A stretch of DNA of 48,650 nucleotides from Treponema sp. (GTDB lineage: Bacteria > Spirochaetota > Spirochaetia > Treponematales > Breznakiellaceae): positions 1 to 48,650 of the forward strand of contig WQYB01000013.1 in the NCBI GenBank assembly GCA_009781475.1. The letters run 5' to 3'. Below the pieces are notes generated by a model. It worked only from the letters and a program-made list of their open reading frames with translations. It did not search any database and was not told the DNA's origin. Of this stretch, positions 5,465 to 14,853 are shown piece after piece. Both the position numbers and the translations under genes were made by a program. Positions within the stretch are counted from its first letter, which is position 1; every line of letters starts with the position of its first letter.

Positions 5465-8371
5465 ATGGATACGAATGAAAGTGTTGGCGAAAGAATCGCC
5501 AGAATAAGAGGCATTGTAATTGCCGTCGTTATTGTTGTTCTTTTCATTACCGTCATTGTTCTCAGACGGGGAACGGATCAGGATTTCTATGAAAAATACG
5601 ACGGTTTTGATCTTAGCGGAGCAAGTACCGGAAGAACAAATACATACCCCAGATATCTGGAAAGGCATTCGGGCGTAACTAACGGCATAAGAGATATTCC
5701 GATTAATATTTTTGCATGGAGCTCCGGAGAGGGAGTTTCTATTGTCCAAGACTTTGAAGGCGAGGCTCGTGTTTTACGCACAGAAGAAGCCAGCTTTGTT
5801 GAATATACAGTTAATGTTGACCGCGCAGGTTTTTATAGTTTACATGCCGAATATTTTCCGCTTCCTTCCAGAGGTATTCCGATGGAACGCGCTCTTTATA
5901 TAAACGGCGAAATTCCTTTCCTCGGCGCTGACAGGCTTTCGTTCCATCGCGTTTGGGGAGACAGCGGACCGCACGGTTGGGATAATCAGCGAAATCAAAT
6001 TCGCGCTTCTCAGATAGAATTACCCCGTTGGGAAAGTGCATGGTTTAAAGATTCACTCGGACATGCGACAGAACCGTATCTGTTTTATTTTAGGCAGGGT
6101 GTAAATACTATAAGGCTTAGAGGCATTAATGAACCAATGGCTATGCGTTCTCTTGTATTAAGAGCGCCTGTCGATATAAAAAGTTACAGAGATTATGCCG
6201 CTCAAATTGATACAAACCGTTTTAGAAATACAAGAACAAGTTATGTAATGAAGATTCAGGGCGAAGACGCTGACCGCAGATCTGACCCTTCTTTATATCC
6301 GATTTATGATCGTTCTTCCGGCGCTACTGAACCTCCAAGCGTTGCGCAAATCCGTCTCAATATGATCGGCGGACAGAGCTGGCGTGTTGCGGGTCAATGG
6401 ATCGAATGGGAATTTGATGTGCCAGAAGACGGACTGTATCGTGTTTCTATTAAGGGCAGACAGAATTATAACAGGGGTTTTGTTTCTAACCGTACTGTAA
6501 TGTTAAACGGAGAGATCCCTGTACAGGAACTTTCTTCTGTTCCTTTTACTTACACTAACAGATGGGTTCTTTCTACGCTCGGCGATGATGATGGCGACTT
6601 TTTATTCCCGATGAGAGAAGGTACAAATACTCTGCGTATTCAGGCGACTCTCGGCGGTATGGGCGAACTGCTCAGTGTAATGGAAGAAAGCGTATTTAGA
6701 TTAAACGCGATCTACAGAAAAATCCTTGTTTTAACAGGGCCAGACCCCGACGTTTACCGTGATTACCGCGTACATGTTGTATATCCGGAAGTAATAGAAG
6801 CTATGGAGCTGGAAAGTAAAATTCTTTACAAACTTGTAGATGATCTTACTAACTATACCGGCGAACGCAGCGCGCAGGCAGCGGTTGCTTTAACTGTTGC
6901 AAGGCAGCTGGAACTTTTTGTAAAGCGCCCGGAAAGGATTCCGAGAACGCTTGTTAACTTTAAATCTAATATAAGTTCGCTCGGTGACAGTTTGCTGGCG
7001 CTTTCCCAGTCTCAGCTTGATATTGACTATATTGTAATCAGCGCCGCAGAAGCTCCGCTGCCAAAGATAAACGAAAACTTCTTTGTCAGAGCTTCGCATG
7101 AAATACGCTCGTTCTTTGCGTCGTTCTTTGTCGATTACGATAGGATTGGCGACTTTCATAAGGGCGAAGGTGTTATCGAAGTTTGGATTCTTACGGGGCG
7201 TGATCAAAGTACTATCCTTAAAACAATGATCGACGATACCTTTACTCCTGCTTCGGGAATTTATGTAAACGTTAAACTTGTCGCGTACGAAGCGCTTATG
7301 CCTGCGGTTGTCGCAGGGACAGGACCTGATATTGCGCTGACAGTACCGCAGGTTGATCCTGTTAACTATGCTATTCGTAAAGCTGTTGTGGATGTTTCTA
7401 AATTCCCCGGTTACGAAGAGACCATAAGAGAACTTAATCCGGCTGTTATTGTTCCGTTCAAGTTTGGTGACGGCGTGTACGGTCTGCCGGAAACTCAGTA
7501 CTTCCATGTTATGTTCTACAGAAAAGACGTTTTTCAGGAACTGGATATAAATGTTCCGAATACATGGGATGACCTTATAAATATTTTCCCGATTATTCAA
7601 AAGAACAATATGCAGGTTGGTATTCCTTCTGTCGCTACAAACGAACAGGTAAACATTGACTTTTCTAACTTCCTTGCGCACCTGTTCCAGCGCGGCGGAC
7701 GGCTCTATAACGAAAATGGCTCACGCACTCTTCTTGACAGCGAAATAGCAATCGAAGCTTTTGATGTTTATACAAAGTTCTTTACGCACTACAAAGCTCC
7801 GGTTGTTTATAACTTTGTTAACCGCTTCCGCACCGGCGAAATGCCGCTTGCGTTTGCGGACTATACTAACTTTAACACGTTAGAAGTTTTTGCGCCTGAG
7901 CTTCGCGGTCTTTGGGGTTTTGCGAGAGTGCCGGGTTTAAGAAAACCTGACGGTACTATAGACCGTTCTGTTTCTACAGGTACGCTTGCTTCTATGATCT
8001 TTAGCAAATCCAAGCGCCCAGACCTTGCGTGGGAATTTATGAAGTGGTGGGTCAGTTCGGAAACACAGTTAAGGTTTGGACGTGAGCTGGAAAGCGTTAT
8101 GGGCGCTGCGGCGCGCTATCCTACTGCCAACTATGAAGCGTTCAGACAGCTCTCCTGGGGTTCTGAACAAATGGCAGTTCTTGATGAACAGCGTTCGTGG
8201 GCAGTCGGTGTTCCGGAAGTTCCCGGCGGTTACTTTGTAAGCCGTCATATAACTAACGCCGCGCGCCGTATCTTAAACGAAGGTCAGGATACACGGGAAA
8301 CCTTGTTGGATTATACCATCACTATCAATGATGAGTTGATGAAAAAACGACTGGAATTTGGTCTGGAATAG
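5465..8371 (+). CDS. Membrane-anchored ABC solute-binding protein with two carbohydrate-binding-like domains
   Basis: A 968-residue protein. Residues 17-33 form an uncleaved N-terminal membrane anchor. Two beta-sandwich domains follow: about 92-235 (EYTVNVDRAGFYSLHAEYF, LYINGEIPF) and about 260-415 (GQWIEWEFDVPEDGLYRVSI, VMLNGEIPV), both like CBM6/35-type modules. A helical linker leads to a family 1 extracellular solute-binding domain (about 568-935; GTGPDIALT, FGDGVYGLPETQYFHVMFYR, AWEFMKWW). Ordinary solute-binding proteins are half this size. It precedes two permeases by nine bases and should bring oligosaccharides from this operon's hydrolase to them, in the periplasm. Confidence 0.88.
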   Translation: MDTNESVGERIARIRGIVIAVVIVVLFITVIVLRRGTDQDFYEKYDGFDLSGASTGRTNTYPRYLERHSGVTNGIRDIPINIFAWSSGEGVSIVQDFEGEARVLRTEEASFVEYTVNVDRAGFYSLHAEYFPLPSRGIPMERALYINGEIPFLGADRLSFHRVWGDSGPHGWDNQRNQIRASQIELPRWESAWFKDSLGHATEPYLFYFRQGVNTIRLRGINEPMAMRSLVLRAPVDIKSYRDYAAQIDTNRFRNTRTSYVMKIQGEDADRRSDPSLYPIYDRSSGATEPPSVAQIRLNMIGGQSWRVAGQWIEWEFDVPEDGLYRVSIKGRQNYNRGFVSNRTVMLNGEIPVQELSSVPFTYTNRWVLSTLGDDDGDFLFPMREGTNTLRIQATLGGMGELLSVMEESVFRLNAIYRKILVLTGPDPDVYRDYRVHVVYPEVIEAMELESKILYKLVDDLTNYTGERSAQAAVALTVARQLELFVKRPERIPRTLVNFKSNISSLGDSLLALSQSQLDIDYIVISAAEAPLPKINENFFVRASHEIRSFFASFFVDYDRIGDFHKGEGVIEVWILTGRDQSTILKTMIDDTFTPASGIYVNVKLVAYEALMPAVVAGTGPDIALTVPQVDPVNYAIRKAVVDVSKFPGYEETIRELNPAVIVPFKFGDGVYGLPETQYFHVMFYRKDVFQELDINVPNTWDDLINIFPIIQKNNMQVGIPSVATNEQVNIDFSNFLAHLFQRGGRLYNENGSRTLLDSEIAIEAFDVYTKFFTHYKAPVVYNFVNRFRTGEMPLAFADYTNFNTLEVFAPELRGLWGFARVPGLRKPDGTIDRSVSTGTLASMIFSKSKRPDLAWEFMKWWVSSETQLRFGRELESVMGAAARYPTANYEAFRQLSWGSEQMAVLDEQRSWAVGVPEVPGGYFVSRHITNAARRILNEGQDTRETLLDYTITINDELMKKRLEFGLE

Positions 8372-8379
8372 GGGGAAAA

Positions 8380-9312
8380 ATGAGTCTTTCAAGGTATATT
8401 GCCAAAGTTAAGGCGAGAGACGAAAGCCGCGCAAGAGAAATTTACAAGCATAGGGTTTGCTACATGTTTCTTGCGCCTTATGCTGTTGTCTTTATTCTTT
8501 TCTTTGTCGCTCCGGTTGTTATCTCTGTGTTTTTTAGTTTTACATACTTTAACGTTTTGGAACCGCCCAAGTTTATCGGGCTTCGTAACTATATAAATCT
8601 GCTTTTGGCGGATGATGTATTTTTAATCTCGATGAAAAATACATTTGTTATGGCGGCTATAACAGGACCTATCGGTTATATTATGGCGTTCCTTTTTGCA
8701 TGGTTTATTAACGAACTGCCGCGTTATGTCCGCGCCTTTGTTACGCTTGTTTTCTATGCGCCTTCAATTTCGGGCTCTGTATTCTTTATATGGGCATTGA
8801 TATTCTCCGGCGACGCTTACGGTTATATAAACGGCGTTTTAATGTTCTTTGGTCTTTTGGATCAGCCGGTGCTTTGGCTGACGGATCCAAAGTTTATGAT
8901 GCCGGTTATGCTTGTTGTTATTTTATGGATGAGCTTGGGCGCAGGCTTCCTTGCGTTCCTTGCGGGTCTTTCTACTATCGATCCTACTTTATACGAAGCT
9001 GGTCTTGTTGACGGTATTTCTAACCGCTGGCAGGAACTATGGTATATTACTTTACCAAATATGAAGGGGATGTTAATGTTCGGCGCGGTTATGGCGATTA
9101 CACAGTCTTTTGGGGTGGCTGATGTTACAATTGCGCTTGCCGGGTTCCCAAGTACGGACTATGCCGTACATACGGTTGTAAACCATCTCATTGACTACGG
9201 TTCGATCCGTTTTGAGATGGGATATGCTTCGGCTATTGCGACAATATTGTTCTTTACAATGATTGTCTGTAATTACTTGATCCAGAAAATGCTAAAACGA
9301 GTAGGAACTTAA
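8380..9312 (+). CDS. ABC sugar transporter permease, UgpA/LplB-type (system 1)
   Basis: A 310-residue inner-membrane protein with six predicted membrane helices. The cytoplasmic EAA loop reads YEAGLVDGISNRWQELWYI followed by TLP, the contact site for the ATPase. GGGG precedes the ATG. It pairs with the permease at 9322. No ATP-binding subunit is encoded in the operon, as is usual for transporters that share an MsmK/MsmX-type ATPase. Confidence 0.92.
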   Translation: MSLSRYIAKVKARDESRAREIYKHRVCYMFLAPYAVVFILFFVAPVVISVFFSFTYFNVLEPPKFIGLRNYINLLLADDVFLISMKNTFVMAAITGPIGYIMAFLFAWFINELPRYVRAFVTLVFYAPSISGSVFFIWALIFSGDAYGYINGVLMFFGLLDQPVLWLTDPKFMMPVMLVVILWMSLGAGFLAFLAGLSTIDPTLYEAGLVDGISNRWQELWYITLPNMKGMLMFGAVMAITQSFGVADVTIALAGFPSTDYAVHTVVNHLIDYGSIRFEMGYASAIATILFFTMIVCNYLIQKMLKRVGT

Positions 9313-9321
9313 GGGGCGCAT

Positions 9322-10191
9322 ATGAAGAAGATAAAAAAACTAATTGGCGGCAAAAGGCTCAACCGTTCGTACGGCGGCGACGCGTTTATTATAACGATAC
9401 TCACGATCTTTGGATTGTTCTTTGCTTATCCTCTTGTATTTGCAATTAACAATGCTTTTAAGCCATTAAACGAAATTTTCCTTTTCCCTCCGCGTCTGTT
9501 TGTAGAACGTCCTACGATGAACAATTTTCAGGATCTGTTTATTCTTATGAGTAAATCGTGGGTTACATTCTCACGTTATATTTTTAACACTGTGTTTATC
9601 ACTGTTGTCGGAACCGTAGGTCTTATTATTTTTGCGAGTATGGGAGCGTTTGTTGTTTCTAAGTACAAGTTCCCCGGAGCAAAGATATTTTTTCAGGGCG
9701 TTATTATTACTCTTATGTTCCAAGGTTATGTAACGCAGATTCCAAACTACTTGATTATGGCAAGTCTCGGATGGGTTGATACGTTCCTGTCTGTAGTTAT
9801 TCCGGCGTTCGCTATGCCTATCGGATTCTTCTTGTTAAAACAGTTTATAGACACAATCCCTGATACGCTATTGGAGGCGGCAAAGGTAGACGGAGCAAAA
9901 GAGTTCCGTATCTTCCTTTATATTATTCTTCCTATGATCAAACCCGCTTGGCTTACAGTTATGATTTTTTCTGTTCAAAACTTATGGAACGCAAGGGCGT
10001 CTGTCTTTATATATTCAGAACAATTAAAGACACTGCCGTATGCGCTTGGGCAGATTATTATGGGTGGTGTTGCCCGCGCCGGTGTTGGAGCTGCGGTTTC
10101 GCTCTTTATTATGATCGTACCGCTTGTAATGTTTATATTTGCCCAAAGTAACATTTTACAGACGATGGCAAGTTCGGGGATAAAAGAATGA
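9322..10191 (+). CDS. ABC sugar transporter permease, UgpE/LacG-type (system 1)
   Basis: A 289-residue inner-membrane protein with about six helices and the EAA loop LEAAKVDGAKEFRIFLYIIL followed by PM. It is the partner of the permease at 8380, nine bases upstream. Its stop overlaps the ATG of the next gene by four bases (ATGA), which implies translational coupling to the NHL-repeat protein. Confidence 0.92.
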   Translation: MKKIKKLIGGKRLNRSYGGDAFIITILTIFGLFFAYPLVFAINNAFKPLNEIFLFPPRLFVERPTMNNFQDLFILMSKSWVTFSRYIFNTVFITVVGTVGLIIFASMGAFVVSKYKFPGAKIFFQGVIITLMFQGYVTQIPNYLIMASLGWVDTFLSVVIPAFAMPIGFFLLKQFIDTIPDTLLEAAKVDGAKEFRIFLYIILPMIKPAWLTVMIFSVQNLWNARASVFIYSEQLKTLPYALGQIIMGGVARAGVGAAVSLFIMIVPLVMFIFAQSNILQTMASSGIKE

Positions 10192-11633
10192 AAAAAAATT
10201 ATTTTGTTTTATTGCTTCTGGTATTCTGCCTTTCGGCAGTTCCGGTTTTTTCCTCGCCGACAAACTATACCTACAACTATGACTTTTGGCGGGAGCAGGT
10301 AGCTTCGCCGGATGCGTATCGTGTCAGCGCTTACATTCTCGGCACATCTCTCGGCGTAGGTCATCTAAGGGATCCGCAGGGGTTATTTATCCGTGACAAC
10401 CGCATTTATGTCTGTGATTCCGGCAACAATCGTATTCTTAGAATCGAAGTACGGGAAGACGGAAGCCACGTAGTTACATCGAATGTTTCCTTTGTAATGA
10501 TTAACGGCGAACGGTCGTATTTTAATAACCCGATGGATATTTTTGAGAACAGAAACGGCGATCTTTATATTGCAGACATGAATAACCAGCGTGTGTTGAT
10601 ACTCGACCACAACTGGAACTTTATCCATGAGATTACAAAACCTGACGATTTAAGCTTTGATGAACATACCGAATTTCTTCCTGCAAAACTGGTTGTAGAT
10701 TTTGCTAACCGTGTCTTTGTTCAGGCGCGCAATATCAACAAAGGTCTTATGGAGTTTGATAACCGCTGGGAGTTTTCGGGTTATATGGGCGCTAACAGAG
10801 TAGTTATTAATATTATTGACTATGCATGGAAGCTGGTTTCTACCCGCCAACAGCTTGAAAATATGGAACTTTTTATTCCGACAGAATACAGTAATGTCGC
10901 CCTTGATAAAGACGGATTTATTTATGTTACAAACGCTACACGTCAGACAGAACCTGTACGCCGTCTTAACGCAATGGGGCAGGATATTTTAATCCGCAAT
11001 GGTTACGAAAAACCTGTAGGCGATTTAACTTTTGGAACTGCCGCTAATATTTCCGGTCCTTCGAGGTTTTTTGATGTTGTAGCTTTTGATAATGATTCGT
11101 ATGCATGCTTTGATAATAACCGCGGAAGAATATTTATGTATGACTTTCAGGGAAACCTTTTATACGCGTTTGGCAGTAAAGGTAACCGCGAAGGCAGATT
11201 TGATCAGCCGGCTGCAATAGACAGAATGGGTTATGCGCTTTATGCGCTGGATTCCGGAACCGGAGCTATTACAAGGTTTGATCTTACCAAATACGGTGAG
11301 ATGATTAACCTTGCATTAAACGAATATAGAGCAGGCCGTTATGAATCATCGGCAGAAGTTTGGGAAGAAGTTCTTAAAATGAACGGCAATTATGATCTTG
11401 CGTATATCGGTATCGGCAGAGCCGCGCTCAGGCAGGGCGATTATCTAAAGGCGATGAGATATTACAAATTAAAACATTACCGCGAAGGATACGGAAAAGC
11501 ATTCCAGCTTTACCGCAAACAATGGATGGAAGAAAATCTTTGGTGGATGCTTCTTTCTTTGGGTATAATTGTATTCCTTCCCGGCATTGTTAAACTCTCT
11601 ATAAAAACTGTCAAGGAGATTATAGAAGCATGA
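10188..11633 (+). CDS. Exported NHL-repeat protein with TPR-like segment and C-terminal membrane helix
   Basis: A 481-residue protein. Signal peptide 1-23; a beta-propeller of NHL-type repeats at about 50-375 (GHLRDPQGLFIRDNRIYVCD, SGNNRILRIE, NPMDIFENRNGDLYIADMNN, EGRFDQPAAIDRMGYALYAL); a TPR-like helical part at about 378-440 (RYESSAEVWEEVLKMNGNYD, GRAALRQGDYLKAMRYYKLK); and a membrane helix near 452-470. It overlaps both neighbours by four bases, so its product is probably needed in fixed ratio with the permease and the YIP1 protein. The role is unknown; a periplasmic scaffold or sensor at the transporter is a guess. Confidence 0.8.
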   Translation: MKKNYFVLLLLVFCLSAVPVFSSPTNYTYNYDFWREQVASPDAYRVSAYILGTSLGVGHLRDPQGLFIRDNRIYVCDSGNNRILRIEVREDGSHVVTSNVSFVMINGERSYFNNPMDIFENRNGDLYIADMNNQRVLILDHNWNFIHEITKPDDLSFDEHTEFLPAKLVVDFANRVFVQARNINKGLMEFDNRWEFSGYMGANRVVINIIDYAWKLVSTRQQLENMELFIPTEYSNVALDKDGFIYVTNATRQTEPVRRLNAMGQDILIRNGYEKPVGDLTFGTAANISGPSRFFDVVAFDNDSYACFDNNRGRIFMYDFQGNLLYAFGSKGNREGRFDQPAAIDRMGYALYALDSGTGAITRFDLTKYGEMINLALNEYRAGRYESSAEVWEEVLKMNGNYDLAYIGIGRAALRQGDYLKAMRYYKLKHYREGYGKAFQLYRKQWMEENLWWMLLSLGIIVFLPGIVKLSIKTVKEIIEA

Positions 11634-12286
11634 AATATCTCGCTACAAAAGTATGGTGGGAACACCTTGGGAAAACCTTAAAATATTCTCTTTATGTTAT
11701 TACTCATCCGCTTGACGGTTTTTGGGACTTAACACGCGAAAAACGCGGTTCTATGGCAGCCGCCAATGTGATTATTGCTCTTGCGGTTATTATCGAAGTC
11801 CTTAGGCAGACGCTGACAAATTTTCAATTTATTACCGTTAACATGGAGTACTTTAATTCGATCATTGTAGCTATGCGTATTCTGCTTCCTGTTGGATTAT
11901 GGACAGTCGCAAACTGGAGTCTTACAACTCTTATGGACGGCAAAGGCAGAATGAAAGAAATCTACATGTCTGTCTGTTATGCGCTTACTCCTTATGTAAT
12001 GATTAATTCTGTGATGATTTTTTTAAGTCAGGTTATCACATACGAAGAAGGCGCAATTTACTGGGTACTGGCTGGCTTTGCCGCTGTTTGGACTGGTATA
12101 CTTTTACTTTCTGCAATGATGATGGTTCACGATTACAGTCTTATTAAAACGCTGCTTTCCAGTCTGCTTACAGTTGTTGGAATGGGAGTAATGGTATTTA
12201 TCTTTGTTATATTTTTTAGTCTTATAAGCGACGCTTTTGCTTACTTTGTGTCGCTGTATAAAGAAATAATGTTCAGGTTGATATAA
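11630..12286 (+). CDS. YIP1-family integral membrane protein
   Basis: A 218-residue protein with about five membrane helices after a short N-terminal stretch (GKTLKYSLYVITHPLDGFWD), which is typical of bacterial YIP1-domain proteins. It overlaps the previous gene by four bases (ATGA) and is followed ten bases later by the DUF5696-type gene. The association of NHL, YIP1 and DUF5696-type genes with sugar ABC permeases recurs in other bacteria to my knowledge, but its biochemical role is not known. Confidence 0.75.
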   Translation: MKYLATKVWWEHLGKTLKYSLYVITHPLDGFWDLTREKRGSMAAANVIIALAVIIEVLRQTLTNFQFITVNMEYFNSIIVAMRILLPVGLWTVANWSLTTLMDGKGRMKEIYMSVCYALTPYVMINSVMIFLSQVITYEEGAIYWVLAGFAAVWTGILLLSAMMMVHDYSLIKTLLSSLLTVVGMGVMVFIFVIFFSLISDAFAYFVSLYKEIMFRLI

Positions 12287-12296
12287 AGGGGGGCAG

Positions 12297-14840
12297 GTGA
12301 AAAAGACAGGTTGGCTTTTATTAATATTTTCCGTAATTTTTCTGGCTGTTTCCTGTGATATAAGGACAGCGAGACCAAACCCGGTAATGACATACGATTT
12401 TCTCGTAGAAGAAGGCGAAGTTGTTCCTGATGTCATTATAGAAAACGAATATCTGCACTTGCGGTTTATTCCAAAGACAGCGGAAGTTGTTCTTACAGAT
12501 AAACAGACCGGCGTTCAGTGGCGTACCAATCCCGCTGATCCTTCCGCTGACCCGCTTGCGGATGTTGTTACAAGGCAGCTGATGGAATCGCAGCTTGCGC
12601 TGGAATACGCGGATAACTCAGGCGTAGGTATGACTCTGGAATCCGGTATGTTCAGCGTCGAAAGAAAAGCGTTTGAGTTTGATGTTACTGACGGCGTTTT
12701 AGAAGTTAATTATACAGTCGGCGATCTTGCGCGCGCTCATCGTATTCCGCCTGCAATGTCAGAAGAAAGAATGCTCACATATCTTGATCGGATGGAATGG
12801 GAAGAACGCGGAATTGTCGAAACCGCATATCGTTTTTATGATATTAACAATCTGCGCTTAAATGATAACAGAAGCAGGCTTCTTCAGGACTACCCCGAAC
12901 TCGCGCATATAAAAATGTATGTAATGCGCACGCAGGCTCCAGACTATATAAAAGATATTGCAGAAGAACAATTTAAGCTTGCAGGTTATACGCTGGATAA
13001 CTTTATAGAAGATTCTATGCGTTATGAATTAACCGGCGGAGATGTTAAACCTGCGTTTAGCATAACATTGCGCTATAAACTCGAAGGCAGATCTCTTGTT
13101 GTCAATGTGCCGTTCAGCAGAATCGGATACCGCGCGGCTTACCCGATAAAAGAACTTACCCTTCTTCCGTTTATGGGAGCGGGCACTACCCAAGATACCG
13201 GTTACTTGCTTGTACCTGACGGAAGCGGTTCTATAATTAACTTTAATAACGGAAAGCATAATCAGGTTCCGTATGTTATTCCTGTTTACGGTCATGACGA
13301 AGCAATGCCCCGCAACGAAGTTGTTACTGATAACAAAGCTTTGTTCCCCGGATTTGGAGTTCATAAAAACGGTAATGCATTATTCTGCATAATAGAAGAA
13401 GGTTCGGCATACGCAAGTATTCGCGCGGATATTTCCGAACGCAACAGCTCTTACAATATCGTGTATCCAATTTTTGATTTGGTTCACGGCGCGCTTATGA
13501 ATATCGAAGGCCGCAACCAAAGAAATGTATTTTTATACGAAACTGCTCTGCCGGCAGGCGAAAGTATAACTTTACGTTATATACCATGCGAATCGCCCGG
13601 TTATGTAGGTATGGCAAATGAATACCGCAGTTGGCTTTTAAACAGGTATCCTGCGCTTAATAACAGACCCAATACAAGCGGTATTCCCGTAGCTGTAGAA
13701 ATTATCGGCGCTGTTAATAAAACACAGCACCGTTTTGGTATTCCTATGGATCTTCCGTTAAAGTTAACTTCTTATAACGAAACTACGGGTATAATTAATG
13801 ACTTAGCAGGTTTTGGCTGGAAAAACGTACAGATTAAGCTGAGCGGCTGGTTTAACCGCAGTGTAGATCATACTGTTCCGTCAAAAATCAGGCTTATTAG
13901 ACAGCTCGGCTCAAAAAATGATTTTAAAAACATAACTCAAACTGCTCAAAGAAACAACTTTGATATATTCCCGGAAGTTGATTTTATGTTTATGAGGGAT
14001 GCAGGCGCGTTTAGCGGATTTAATCTCTACAGCGATGCCGCCCGTTATGTTAACCGCGAAAGAGTTCAGCGTTATCCTTTTAGCTTTGTCTGGTTTGGAG
14101 AACGCAAGAATTGGGGTAAGTTAAATTATCTTGCGCGTCCTGCTGTTTCTATAAGAATGATAGATAATTTTATGCCCAAAGCCGCAGATCTGGGATTAAC
14201 AAATATTGCGTTTAGGAATATGGGATCAAGGCTTGGCGGAGATTATAACGAAAGACGCCATATAAGCCGCGAAGCTTCTATGAGATTGAGGCAGGCTCAG
14301 TTCGAAAAAATGACAGATAACGGAAATAAAATCATGGTAAATGCCGGATTTGTATATTCCGCTCCGTGGGCAAGCATGATCACCGACATGATTATAGAAG
14401 ACCAAAACTTCTGTGTTACTGACGCTTCGGTTCCGTTTCTTCCTATTGTTTTACATGGGCTTGTTCCTTATACAGGCAGAGCTATCAATCTTGCAGAAGA
14501 TTATACAAAGAATCTTTTAAAGACAATCGAAAGCGGCGCCGGATTGTATTTTAGTTTTATGACAGAAGAAACTGCACTATTGCAGGAAACTAAATACAGG
14601 CAGTTTTATGCCAATGAATATGCAAAATGGATAGGGGATGCAAACGATCTGTATCAGCGGCTCTCTGCGGATTTAGGTCATTTGTATAACCAGCGTATTG
14701 TAAACCATGTAATTTTATCAATGGATGTAACAGTTACCGTTTATCAAGACGGAACCAGAGTAGTTGTTAATGCAAGCGATAATGCATGGAATTATAACGG
14801 TAATAATGTTAACGCAAACAGCTACATAGTACTAAGGTAA
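12297..14840 (+). CDS. Large lipoprotein, DUF5696-type
   Basis: An 847-residue protein starting with GTG at 12297, preceded by AAAGGGGGGCAG. Lipobox LAVSC puts the lipidated Cys at residue 20. The first 400 residues look beta-rich (YLHLRFIPKTAEVVLTDKQT, GTTQDTGYLLVPDGSGSIIN); the second half looks like an alpha/beta barrel (KLTSYNETTGIINDLAGFGW, NNFDIFPEVDFMFM, RIVNHVILSMDVTVTVYQDG). That layout resembles a glycoside hydrolase of unknown type. The DUF5696 label is recalled from family character, not searched. It lies between the two transporter sets and could be the uncharacterised hydrolase of this locus. Confidence 0.7.
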   Translation: MKKTGWLLLIFSVIFLAVSCDIRTARPNPVMTYDFLVEEGEVVPDVIIENEYLHLRFIPKTAEVVLTDKQTGVQWRTNPADPSADPLADVVTRQLMESQLALEYADNSGVGMTLESGMFSVERKAFEFDVTDGVLEVNYTVGDLARAHRIPPAMSEERMLTYLDRMEWEERGIVETAYRFYDINNLRLNDNRSRLLQDYPELAHIKMYVMRTQAPDYIKDIAEEQFKLAGYTLDNFIEDSMRYELTGGDVKPAFSITLRYKLEGRSLVVNVPFSRIGYRAAYPIKELTLLPFMGAGTTQDTGYLLVPDGSGSIINFNNGKHNQVPYVIPVYGHDEAMPRNEVVTDNKALFPGFGVHKNGNALFCIIEEGSAYASIRADISERNSSYNIVYPIFDLVHGALMNIEGRNQRNVFLYETALPAGESITLRYIPCESPGYVGMANEYRSWLLNRYPALNNRPNTSGIPVAVEIIGAVNKTQHRFGIPMDLPLKLTSYNETTGIINDLAGFGWKNVQIKLSGWFNRSVDHTVPSKIRLIRQLGSKNDFKNITQTAQRNNFDIFPEVDFMFMRDAGAFSGFNLYSDAARYVNRERVQRYPFSFVWFGERKNWGKLNYLARPAVSIRMIDNFMPKAADLGLTNIAFRNMGSRLGGDYNERRHISREASMRLRQAQFEKMTDNGNKIMVNAGFVYSAPWASMITDMIIEDQNFCVTDASVPFLPIVLHGLVPYTGRAINLAEDYTKNLLKTIESGAGLYFSFMTEETALLQETKYRQFYANEYAKWIGDANDLYQRLSADLGHLYNQRIVNHVILSMDVTVTVYQDGTRVVVNASDNAWNYNGNNVNANSYIVLR

Positions 14841-14853
14841 GGCAGGGGGAAAA

